A program made the position numbers and the translations under genes. The notes below the pieces were generated by a model, which saw only the letters and a program-made list of their open reading frames with translations, searched no databases and had not been told where the DNA came from. Source: Synechococcus sp. HW_metabat.54 (GTDB taxonomy: Bacteria; Cyanobacteriota; Cyanobacteriia; PCC-6307; Cyanobiaceae). Taken from it: a stretch of 6,040 nucleotides of DNA. The first letter of the stretch is position 1; each line of letters opens with the position of its first letter. Below, piece by piece: positions 1-5,749 of the stretch. The stretch is taken from the NCBI GenBank assembly GCA_018623675.1, contig JAAZVJ010000065.1, positions 1 to 6,040 of the forward strand, written 5' to 3'.

Positions 1-308
1 CCTGGCAGCAGTCCAAGGCCTGGTTCACGGCCCTCATCGCTGCCTTCAAACAACAGTTGAAGGCCTAGGCAAATCCCCAGAAGCGGTTTTTGGTCAGCGT
101 GCCATCGCTGCAGATCGGGCACCAGACCAGTGGCTTGAAGTCGCTCCATGGCGGGGTCAAAGGACCCCACCCCTGGGAGAATCAGGGCTTTGCAAACGTC
201 GAGGTCGCCAGGTTGATGCACTGAAAGCAGTTCAACCCCTAAACGACCAAAAGCAACCTGCACAGAGTGCAGGTTGCCCATGCCGTAATCAATCAGACCG
301 ATCGTCAA
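1..308 (-). CDS. hisH: Imidazole glycerol phosphate synthase, glutaminase subunit HisH (N-terminal half, cut by window edge)
   Basis: HisH releases ammonia from glutamine and channels it to HisF, which forms imidazole glycerol phosphate and AICAR in histidine synthesis in the cytoplasm. I translated this frame by hand: 102 codons are visible, about half of the usual 200-210. The protein opens with IGLIDYGMGN, the typical HisH start. The oxyanion-loop motif PGVGSFD lies at residues 45-51 and the class I glutamine amidotransferase nucleophile motif GICLGLQ at 78-84, with Cys80 as nucleophile. The His/Glu of the catalytic triad lie beyond the window. No ATG is available at the right place. TTG at 308-306 gives a length fitting the family, 14 bases after the trxA stop, without a clear Shine-Dalgarno sequence. 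An ATT or CTG a few codons upstream, next to the trxA stop, cannot be excluded. Probably co-transcribed with trxA. The identity is secure, the start less so. Confidence 0.95.
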   Translation of the reverse strand, partial: MTIGLIDYGMGNLHSVQVAFGRLGVELLSVHQPGDLDVCKALILPGVGSFDPAMERLQATGLVPDLQRWHADQKPLLGICLGLQLLFEGSDEGREPGLGLLP

Positions 309-322
309 GTTGACGACTGCAA

Positions 323-646
323 TCAGAGGTACTTGGAAATGGTGCCAGAGAGGGTTGCCTTGGGAACGGCACCCACAACGGTGTCAACTTTCTGGCCACC
401 CTTGAACACCATCAGCGTCGGGATGCTGCGGATGCCGTATTGGCTCGCAACATTGGGGTTTTCATCGGTGTTGAGCTTGAAGACCTTGATCTTGCCTTCG
501 AACTCTTTGGAGATCTCGTCCACGATCGGCGCAACCATGCGGCAGGGGCCACACCAGGGCGCCCAGAAGTCCACCAGCACAGGCACGTCGCTCTGAAGTA
601 CGTCCTGCTCGAAGGAGGCGTCGGTGACAGCTGCGGCGCTGGACAT
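323..646 (-). CDS. trxA: Thioredoxin (m-type, TrxA)
   Basis: Thioredoxin reduces disulfides in target enzymes; in cyanobacteria it links photosynthetic electron flow to enzyme activity and supplies peroxiredoxins and ribonucleotide reductase. The 107-residue protein is a complete single thioredoxin domain of standard length. The active site WCGPC is at residues 31-35 (Cys32/Cys35), the buried acid is Asp26 in VDFWAP, and the cis-proline is Pro76 in RSIPT. This numbering equals that of the E. coli protein. There is no signal peptide, so it is cytoplasmic. The start is ATG at 646-644, preceded only by a weak purine stretch (AAGAGA). It lies 109 bases downstream of the Yfr1 terminator and so needs its own promoter; an extended -10-like box is seen at 671-679. 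hisH follows after 14 bases. The length and the WCGPC context suggest the m-type, the main form in picocyanobacteria; that subtype is inferred. Confidence 0.97.
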   Translation of the reverse strand: MSSAAAVTDASFEQDVLQSDVPVLVDFWAPWCGPCRMVAPIVDEISKEFEGKIKVFKLNTDENPNVASQYGIRSIPTLMVFKGGQKVDTVVGAVPKATLSGTISKYL

Positions 647-670
647 TCTCTTAACCGAGTTAATGGCTGG

Positions 671-679
671 AATTTAGCA
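671..679 (-). promoter_or_regulatory. Candidate extended -10 promoter of trxA
   Basis: On the minus strand TGCTAAATT reads as an extended -10 element (TG, one base, then TAAATT at 676-671). Transcription would start near 664, giving a leader of about 18 bases before the trxA ATG at 646. No convincing -35 hexamer lies 16-18 bases upstream, which an extended -10 can tolerate. The Yfr1 terminator just upstream makes a separate trxA promoter necessary, but the exact site is inferred. Confidence 0.35.
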
Positions 680-754
680 ACCAGTTTCAGGAAATCTCGA
701 GCATCGGTTCCCTTTTGACGGGAACTGTGATTTGCAGGCGGATTTCCCCAAGAC

Positions 755-777
755 AAAAGGCCCGATCGCGCCGGGCC
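755..777 (-). terminator. Rho-independent terminator of Yfr1
   Basis: The minus-strand stem GGCCCG/CGGGCC (777-772 with 764-759) can gain one inner G-U pair (771/765) and closes a 5-7 base loop. It is followed at once by TTTT, then GTCTT. It forms the 3' end of Yfr1 and would also stop read-through from guaB, whose stop codon is about 95 bases upstream, insulating trxA. Confidence 0.85.
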
Positions 778-811
778 GGGGGGTGTGAGGAGTGTGAAGG
801 CCGAGGCCTGC
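755..811 (-). ncRNA. yfr1: Yfr1 small regulatory RNA
   Basis: Yfr1 is a short, abundant sRNA found throughout cyanobacteria. In Prochlorococcus it is known to base-pair with mRNAs of outer-membrane (som) proteins, and it lies between guaB and trxA in picocyanobacteria, exactly as here. Three parts are visible on the minus strand. A small 5' hairpin has AGGC (809-806) pairing with GCCT (801-798) around a CTCG loop. An unpaired pyrimidine-rich stretch (797-778) contains the diagnostic core ACTCCTCACAC at 793-783. A 3' terminator hairpin pairs GGCCCG (777-772) with CGGGCC (764-759) and is followed by TTTT (758-755). The predicted length is about 57 bases, close to known Yfr1 RNAs (roughly 54-70). 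A TAATCT -10 box sits at 825-820, setting the 5' end near 811-813. Both ends are estimates to within a few bases. Confidence 0.92.
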
Positions 812-819
812 ACGCATGA

Positions 820-847
820 AGATTACCGCTTGTCTCAGCGGTCTCAG
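820..847 (-). promoter_or_regulatory. Candidate promoter of Yfr1
   Basis: TAATCT at 825-820 matches the -10 consensus at five of six positions and places the RNA start at about 811-813, which agrees with the 5' hairpin of Yfr1. A weak -35 match, CTGAGA at 847-842 (four of six to TTGACA), is separated by 16 bases. The spacer carries a second copy of CTGAGAC and a 6-base inverted repeat (842-837 with 830-825). The -10 is credible; the -35 is weak. Confidence 0.5.
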
Positions 848-870
848 GCGGGGCAGGCCGTCCGATGGAG

Positions 871-2034
871 TTACTTGCCCATGCCCAGCTGCTGGGCCTT
901 TTGGTACACCTTGCCTTCGGTCAGAAGAGAGGGGGCAACCACCACTTCGACCTGCTGCATTTCCTTGATAGTGCGGGCTCCGAGGGTGCCCATCGATGTC
1001 TTCAGGCATCCCAGCAGGTTGTGGGTGCCATCGTCGAGCTTGGCGGGTCCCCGCAGGATGCGTTCGAGGCTGCCGGTGCTGCCCACATTGATCCGTGTGC
1101 CGCGGGGCAGCACGGGGCTCGGTGTTGCCATGCCCCAGTGGAATCCCCGGCCGGGTGCTTCTTCGGAGCGGGCGATCGGTGAGCCGATCATCACCGCGTC
1201 TGCACCGCAGGCAATGCACTTGCAAATGTCGCCGCCGGTCACGATGCCGCCGTCGGCCACGATCGGCACATAGCGACCACTCTCCTTCTCGTAGTCATCC
1301 CGGGCGGCTGCGCAGTCGGCAACAGCTGTGGCCTGGGGAATGCCCACACCAAGCACGCCACGGGATGTGCAAGCGGCACCGGGGCCAATGCCCACCATCA
1401 CGCCCGCAGCTCCAGCGCGCATGAGTTCGAGGGCGACGTCGTAGGTCACGCAGTTGCCGATCACCACGGGAACGCCGAGGTCGCGGCAGAGGGCTGCCAG
1501 ATCCAGGGTTTCCTGGCCCTCTGGACCGATGTGATTCGTGGAGACGACCGTCGCTTGAACAAAGAAAAGGTCGGCCCCTGCTTCTGCAATGGCCTTGCCG
1601 AAGCGCATAGCGGCCACAGGTGTGCCGCTCACTGCAGCGATGCCGCCTTGGGCCTTGACGTCCTGGATGCGTTTGCGGATCAGGCTCTCCTGAACGGGTT
1701 GGCTGTAGATCTCCTGCATCAACGGGACGAATTCGTCCTTGCCCACCGACGCGATGCGGTCGAGAACCGTGTTGGGGTCTTCGTAGCGTGTTTGAACACC
1801 TTCAAGGTTGATCACGCCCAAGGCGCCCAGCTGGGAAAGCTTGACGGCCATGCCCACATCAACCACGCCATCCATCGCGCTGGCGATGATGGGAATCTCG
1901 CGTTCAATGCCACCGAGGGTCCAGCGGGTGTCGGTGACCTCGGGGTCAACGGTGCGGCCACCTGGCACCAGGGCGATCTCGTCGATGCCATAGGCCCGGC
2001 GGACCACTTTGGAACGACCAAGCTGAATGTTCAC
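871..2034 (-). CDS. guaB: IMP dehydrogenase family protein, GuaB3-like, without CBS domains
   Basis: IMP dehydrogenase oxidises IMP to XMP with NAD, the committing step to GMP. At 387 residues it is one uninterrupted TIM barrel. The CBS (Bateman) pair of the canonical enzyme of about 490 residues is absent, since the chain runs directly through the region where CBS domains are normally inserted. Visible motifs are PIIASAMDGV (48-57), the catalytic loop GIGPGAACTSR (215-225) with nucleophile Cys222, and the IMP-phosphate motif ADGGI (260-264). The loop differs from the usual GIGPGSICTT. This short form is the family often named GuaB3 or IMP dehydrogenase-related, found mainly in cyanobacteria and actinobacteria; cyanobacterial members have been reported to act as IMP dehydrogenases. 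The start is GTG at 2034-2032, with AAAGGG at 2046-2041 as a Shine-Dalgarno-like site. It lies 86 bases after the CAAD gene on the same strand; Yfr1 follows downstream. Confidence 0.93.
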   Translation of the reverse strand: MNIQLGRSKVVRRAYGIDEIALVPGGRTVDPEVTDTRWTLGGIEREIPIIASAMDGVVDVGMAVKLSQLGALGVINLEGVQTRYEDPNTVLDRIASVGKDEFVPLMQEIYSQPVQESLIRKRIQDVKAQGGIAAVSGTPVAAMRFGKAIAEAGADLFFVQATVVSTNHIGPEGQETLDLAALCRDLGVPVVIGNCVTYDVALELMRAGAAGVMVGIGPGAACTSRGVLGVGIPQATAVADCAAARDDYEKESGRYVPIVADGGIVTGGDICKCIACGADAVMIGSPIARSEEAPGRGFHWGMATPSPVLPRGTRINVGSTGSLERILRGPAKLDDGTHNLLGCLKTSMGTLGARTIKEMQQVEVVVAPSLLTEGKVYQKAQQLGMGK

Positions 2035-2040
2035 CGCAAG

Positions 2041-2046
2041 CCCTTT
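2041..2046 (-). promoter_or_regulatory. Shine-Dalgarno-like site supporting the GTG start of guaB
   Basis: AAAGGG on the minus strand lies 6 bases before the GTG at 2034. Together with the conserved N-terminus (xIxLGRSKxVRRAYGIDE) it supports that non-ATG start. Confidence 0.4.
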
Positions 2047-2076
2047 AAAGATCAGGTCAAGCTACCAAGCGGCCTT

Positions 2077-2101
2077 GGCCCCAGAGTTGTTCCTCGGGGC
2101 C
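2077..2101. repeat. GC-rich inverted repeat between the CAAD gene and guaB
   Basis: GGCCCC (2077-2082) pairs with GGGGCC (2096-2101). Inside, after a one-base bulge (A2083), GAG (2084-2086) pairs with CTC (2093-2095) around the loop TTGTTC. It begins about 20 bases beyond the CAAD gene stop and ends about 43 bases before the guaB start. No T-run follows on either strand, so it is not a standard intrinsic terminator. It could be a partial terminator, an RNA-processing or stabilising structure, or part of the guaB leader. Confidence 0.5.
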
Positions 2102-2120
2102 GTGCGCTGTGGTGGGTGGC

Positions 2121-2948
2121 TCAGCTTTTGCCGGTGAAGCTGGTCCAGCGCTCCTGAACGCTTTGGATCACCTTGGAGCGTTCATCGCTGCGCACCAGTC
2201 GGGTGGTGGAGAAATGCACAACCCAGTACAGGCCCACCAGTTCCAAGAGGCGCGGAGCAAGGGGAATGCTGCCAATGGCCCCCAGGAGACCTGTGTAGAC
2301 CTTGAGCACCAAGCCGACTGCAATCAGGATTCCCAGAATCCGCAGCGGCTGGCGCAGGTTGTTGACCTGCGCATCGAAGTCGTTGTTTTGCCACCAGTCG
2401 CCCAACTTCGAGGTGAGGAGCTCCCATTCCCCTCCAGACGTTTCTGATTCCTGTGAAGTCGAGGCTGGGATTTCGATCCGCTCGGCAATGGCGGGGTCGA
2501 GGGCTACAGGGGCTGGCGGATTCGGAGGAATGGCCGCTGGCGTTGGAGCTGCAGTCGCCAGCTGCTCCGTCACGGGCTCGACAACGGGTGTTGGATCAAT
2601 TGCGGGCTCTGTCTCAACAGCGGCTGTCTCTGCAACGGCTGCCTCCGCAACAGCTGTCTCCTCAACGGTTGTCTCGGTCCCGACCGGATCGGGAGCGGTT
2701 GCTTCGACCACGCTGGCTGACTCGGCTGCTGTTTCGCAGATGGTCTCCGGCGCCGGGTCTGGAGCTGTTGAGGCCTGAGGCGGATCGACCGCGGGGACTG
2801 TGTCGGTGTTGTGAGCTCCGGTGTCTTCGGTGCTGCTTTGGATGGTCTCGAAGCCGGGTGAGATGCCGCTATCCATTGATTCGCCGGCCGCCATTGCTTC
2901 TGATGAAGAGGTGGAAATGGCGTCGGAGTTATGGCTTTCGGAGTTCAT
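2121..2948 (-). CDS. CAAD-domain (CURT1-like) thylakoid membrane protein with long acidic N-terminal linker
   Basis: The 275-residue product has two parts. Residues 1 to about 172 are low-complexity, rich in Ala, Pro, Thr, Glu, Ser and Val, strongly acidic and almost without Lys/Arg, with pentapeptide-like repeats at 89-113. Residues about 174-275 match the CAAD domain in pattern: an amphipathic lead (WELLTSKLGDWWQNND), two hydrophobic segments at about 202-228 and 229-248 joined near SIPLAP, then a charged tail (RSDERSKVIQSVQERW). CAAD domains were described as thylakoid anchors fused to some cyanobacterial aminoacyl-tRNA synthetases. They are related to CURT1 proteins that bend thylakoid membranes. 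This is a stand-alone copy with no synthetase domain, so a role in membrane shape or anchoring is inferred. No signal peptide is seen. ATG at 2948 is preferred; two GTG codons directly upstream (2954, 2951) are alternatives. It is divergent from gyrA and upstream of guaB. Confidence 0.82.
   Translation of the reverse strand: MNSESHNSDAISTSSSEAMAAGESMDSGISPGFETIQSSTEDTGAHNTDTVPAVDPPQASTAPDPAPETICETAAESASVVEATAPDPVGTETTVEETAVAEAAVAETAAVETEPAIDPTPVVEPVTEQLATAAPTPAAIPPNPPAPVALDPAIAERIEIPASTSQESETSGGEWELLTSKLGDWWQNNDFDAQVNNLRQPLRILGILIAVGLVLKVYTGLLGAIGSIPLAPRLLELVGLYWVVHFSTTRLVRSDERSKVIQSVQERWTSFTGKS
2610..2684 (-). repeat. 15-base imperfect tandem repeat in the CAAD gene linker
   Basis: Five consecutive 15-base units are visible at 2610-2624, 2625-2639, 2640-2654, 2655-2669 and 2670-2684. 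The plus-strand pattern is close to TGTCTCxxCAACGGC; the outer units are the most diverged. On the coding strand they give the pentapeptides VGTET, TVEET, AVAEA, AVAET and AAVET. The array keeps the reading frame, so unit gain or loss would only change linker length. Confidence 0.75.
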
Positions 2949-3006
2949 CACCACCCGGTCGCATTACGGCCGCGCAGCTTAAAGGCGTTTCTGGAATTGA
3001 ATCCGT

Positions 3007-3035
3007 TTGAAGGGTCGATTGGTGTTGATTGCAAT
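3007..3035 (+). promoter_or_regulatory. Candidate promoter of gyrA
   Basis: TTGAAG (3007-3012) and TGCAAT (3030-3035) each match four of six bases of the -35 and -10 consensus, with a 17-base spacer. This predicts a start near 3042 and a leader of about 48 bases before the ATG at 3090. It lies in the 141-base divergent region between the CAAD gene and gyrA. No equally good promoter was found for the opposite strand. Chance similarity is possible. Confidence 0.35.
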
Positions 3036-3089
3036 ACCTGGTAAGTCGAGACCTGCCGCGATAAAGTTGCTGAGGCTTTTAGGTCTTGT

Positions 3090-5747
3090 ATGGCGGATCC
3101 AGTGGGGCCCGGCAACGGCGGTCCCGGCGAGTCCGACGACCGGATCATCCAGACGGATTTGCGCAACGAAATGTCGCGCTCCTATCTGGAATACGCGATG
3201 AGCGTGATCGTCGGGCGTGCTCTGCCCGACGCCCGCGATGGCTTGAAGCCTGTGCATCGCCGCATCCTCTATGCGATGTACGAGCTGGGACTCACCAGCG
3301 ATCGCCCCTATCGAAAATGTGCCCGTGTGGTGGGTGAGGTGCTGGGTAAGTACCACCCGCACGGTGACACGGCGGTTTACGACGCCCTGGTGCGGATGGC
3401 CCAGGACTTCTCCATGTCGATGCCCTTGATTGATGGGCACGGCAACTTCGGTTCGGTGGACAACGACCCGCCGGCCGCCATGCGTTACACGGAATCGCGG
3501 CTGAAGGCGCTCACCACCGACAGCCTCCTCGAAGATATCGAGGCGGAAACCGTCGATTTCGCCGACAACTTTGATGGCTCCCAGCAGGAGCCCACGGTTC
3601 TTCCGGCCAGGATTCCCCAGCTTCTGCTGAACGGCTCAGCGGGAATTGCGGTGGGCATGGCCACCAATATTCCCCCCCACAACCTGGGGGAACTGATTAA
3701 TGGTCTGCTGGCTCTCATCGAGAACCCGGAGCTCGATGACGAAGAGCTGATGCGGATCATCCCCGGGCCCGACTTCCCCACTGGCGGGCAGATTTTGGGT
3801 CGCACGGGCATCCGTGAGACCTACCTGAGCGGTCGCGGTTCGGTCACCATGCGTGGTGTGGCGGCGATTGAGACGATCGAAGCCCCGGGCCGGCCGGATC
3901 GTGATGCGGTGATCATCACCGAATTGCCCTACCAAACCAACAAGGCGGCGCTGATCGAGCGCATTGCCGAGATGGTGAACGACAAGAAGCTTGAGGGTAT
4001 TTCCGACATCCGCGATGAAAGCGATCGCGATGGCATGCGCATCGTGGTGGAGCTGCGCCGGGATGCCTATCCGCAGGTGGTGCTGAACAACCTCTTCAAG
4101 CTCACACCACTGCAGAGCAATTTCAGCGCCCACATGCTGGCGCTGGTGAATGGTGAACCCATCCTTCTCACCCTGCGCAAGATGTTGCAGGTGTTCCTCG
4201 ACTTCCGGGTCGAGACGATCGAACGCCGCACGCGTTATCTGCTGCGCAAAGCGGAAGAGCGTGATCACATCCTCCTGGGCCTGTTGTTGGCCCTGGATCA
4301 GCTCGATCCGATCATCGCCCTGATCCGCGCTGCTCCCGACACGGCAACGGCCCGACAACAACTCCAGGATCGTCACGGACTGAGCGATATTCAGGCTGAC
4401 GCGATCTTGCAAATGCAGCTGCGCCGCCTCACGGCCCTCGAGGCGGACAAGATTCGCCTCGAGCACGAGGATCTGGTCACCAAGATCGCCGACTACAAAG
4501 ACATCCTTGGCCGACGTGAGCGGGTGTTCGGCATCATCCAGGACGAGCTCACCCAGCTGCGCGATCGCTACCCGATTGAGCGTCGCACCGAAATTCTCAA
4601 CATCGCTGCTGGTCTTGAAGACATCGATCTGATCGCCAACGAGCGTTCCGTGGTGTTGCTTACCGAAACCGGCTATCTCAAACGGATGCCGGTGAGTGAA
4701 TTTGAAGCCACCAGCCGCGGCACCCGGGGTAAAGCGGGCACCCGCAGCCAGGGCGAAGAAGCAGTGAAGCTGTTTATCAGCTGCAACGACCACGACACGC
4801 TGCTTCTGTTCAGCGATCGAGGGGTGTCTTACGCGTTGCCTGCTTACCGCGTGCCGCAGTGCAGCCGCACCGCGAAGGGCACCCCGGTGGTGCAGCTCTT
4901 GCCCATCCCCAGGGAAGAAGCAATCACCACGCTGCTGGCTGTCTCCGAATTCAGCGACGACAGCGACCTCTTGATGCTCACCAGTGGGGGATTCATCAAG
5001 CGCACGCGCCTCTCAGCCTTCAGCAACATCCGTTCGAACGGTCTGATTGCCATCAACTTGGAGGAGGGTGATGCCCTCACTTGGGTGCGTCAGGCCGTGC
5101 CCGGCGACAGCGTGCTGATCGGCACCAAGGCCGGCATGACCATCCATTTCCGCCTCAGTGACGAAGAACTTCGGCCCCTCGGCCGCACCGCTCGCGGCGT
5201 GCGATCCATGAACCTGCGGGACGGCGATGCCCTGGTGAGCATGGATGTGCTGCCGGTGGAGCTGGCAGACAGGGTGGCCCAAAGCAGTGATGACGCTGCA
5301 GATGAGGATGAAGGCTCGGCCGCCAGCGAAGGGCCCTGGGTGTTGGTGGCTTCGGCCAGCGGCTTGGGCAAGCGGGTGCCAGTGACCCAGTTCCGCCTAC
5401 AGAAACGGGCAGGCATGGGCCTGCGCGGCATGAAGTTCCGGAATCAGGGTGACGAACTGGTGGCTTTGCGGGTGCTTGGCGCTGGCGAGGAGCTGTTGCT
5501 GGTGAGCGAGAAGGGGGTGATTGTGCGCACCAGTGCGGATGCGATTCCCCAGCAATCCCGAGCCGCCACGGGCGTACGACTGCAGAAGCTCGATAAAGGC
5601 GACAGCCTGCTCAAAGTGGTGCTGGTGCCGCCGGAAGCGGAATCCGACGATGACGAAGCTGATGCTGTTGGCTCAGATGCCACTGCTGCGCCCTCTGGCA
5701 CGGAAACTCCCGACGCCCCTGAGGCCAGCGCAGAGCAGGACAGTTGA
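3090..5747 (+). CDS. gyrA: DNA gyrase subunit A
   Basis: GyrA cuts and rejoins DNA as the A2B2 gyrase complex, introducing negative supercoils with ATP. The 885-residue protein is full length. Residues 30-380 form the winged-helix/tower breakage-reunion core: [17 protein letters not shown] (31-47), the quinolone-determining stretch [10 protein letters not shown] (89-98, Thr94 and Asp98 at the E. coli Ser83/Asp87 positions), and catalytic Tyr133 after Arg132 in AAMRYTES. A long coiled coil (about 380-490) follows. Residues about 515-850 are the C-terminal beta-pinwheel, with blade repeats such as [22 protein letters not shown] and SRAATGV. The GyrA box region (541-547, TSRGTRG) departs from QRRGGKG. 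An acidic insert (about 731-748) and an acidic Ser/Ala/Pro tail (about 849-885) are present. The start is ATG 3090, six bases after a weak AGG. crtL follows almost directly. Topoisomerase IV subunit A is less likely given the full-length pinwheel. Confidence 0.95.
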   Translation: MADPVGPGNGGPGESDDRIIQTDLRNEMSRSYLEYAMSVIVGRALPDARDGLKPVHRRILYAMYELGLTSDRPYRKCARVVGEVLGKYHPHGDTAVYDALVRMAQDFSMSMPLIDGHGNFGSVDNDPPAAMRYTESRLKALTTDSLLEDIEAETVDFADNFDGSQQEPTVLPARIPQLLLNGSAGIAVGMATNIPPHNLGELINGLLALIENPELDDEELMRIIPGPDFPTGGQILGRTGIRETYLSGRGSVTMRGVAAIETIEAPGRPDRDAVIITELPYQTNKAALIERIAEMVNDKKLEGISDIRDESDRDGMRIVVELRRDAYPQVVLNNLFKLTPLQSNFSAHMLALVNGEPILLTLRKMLQVFLDFRVETIERRTRYLLRKAEERDHILLGLLLALDQLDPIIALIRAAPDTATARQQLQDRHGLSDIQADAILQMQLRRLTALEADKIRLEHEDLVTKIADYKDILGRRERVFGIIQDELTQLRDRYPIERRTEILNIAAGLEDIDLIANERSVVLLTETGYLKRMPVSEFEATSRGTRGKAGTRSQGEEAVKLFISCNDHDTLLLFSDRGVSYALPAYRVPQCSRTAKGTPVVQLLPIPREEAITTLLAVSEFSDDSDLLMLTSGGFIKRTRLSAFSNIRSNGLIAINLEEGDALTWVRQAVPGDSVLIGTKAGMTIHFRLSDEELRPLGRTARGVRSMNLRDGDALVSMDVLPVELADRVAQSSDDAADEDEGSAASEGPWVLVASASGLGKRVPVTQFRLQKRAGMGLRGMKFRNQGDELVALRVLGAGEELLLVSEKGVIVRTSADAIPQQSRAATGVRLQKLDKGDSLLKVVLVPPEAESDDDEADAVGSDATAAPSGTETPDAPEASAEQDS

Positions 5748-5749
5748 CC

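Noticed and set aside
825..842. Hairpin ACCGCT/AGCGGT just after guaB as an intrinsic terminator
   Set aside because: The stem is only 6 pairs and is not followed by a T-run on the minus strand; it also overlaps the likely Yfr1 -10, so it is reported only as repeats near that promoter.
674..1225. Minus-strand open frame running across the end of guaB and the Yfr1 region
   Set aside because: It is a different frame over guaB codons and the Yfr1 gene; the translation is Arg/Gly/Pro/His-rich without a recognisable domain.
1531..2157. Plus-strand open frame (208 codons) opposite guaB
   Set aside because: It is antisense to conserved IMP dehydrogenase sequence, its His/Ala/Gly-rich composition mirrors the guaB codons, and no promoter or ribosome site is visible.
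2453..3010. Plus-strand Arg/Leu/Ser-rich frame (185 codons) opposite the CAAD gene
   Set aside because: Its apparent repeats are the complement of the Ala/Thr/Glu/Val repeats of the CAAD linker; the composition is that of a shadow frame.
3334..3339. GTGAGG in gyrA mRNA complementary to the Yfr1 core
   Set aside because: Only six bases pair and the site is deep in the coding region, far from the start; such matches arise by chance.
3636..4793. Long minus-strand open frame (385 codons) opposite gyrA
   Set aside because: It is fully antisense to a well-conserved gyrA region and its product resembles no family I know; long shadow frames are expected in GC-rich coding DNA.
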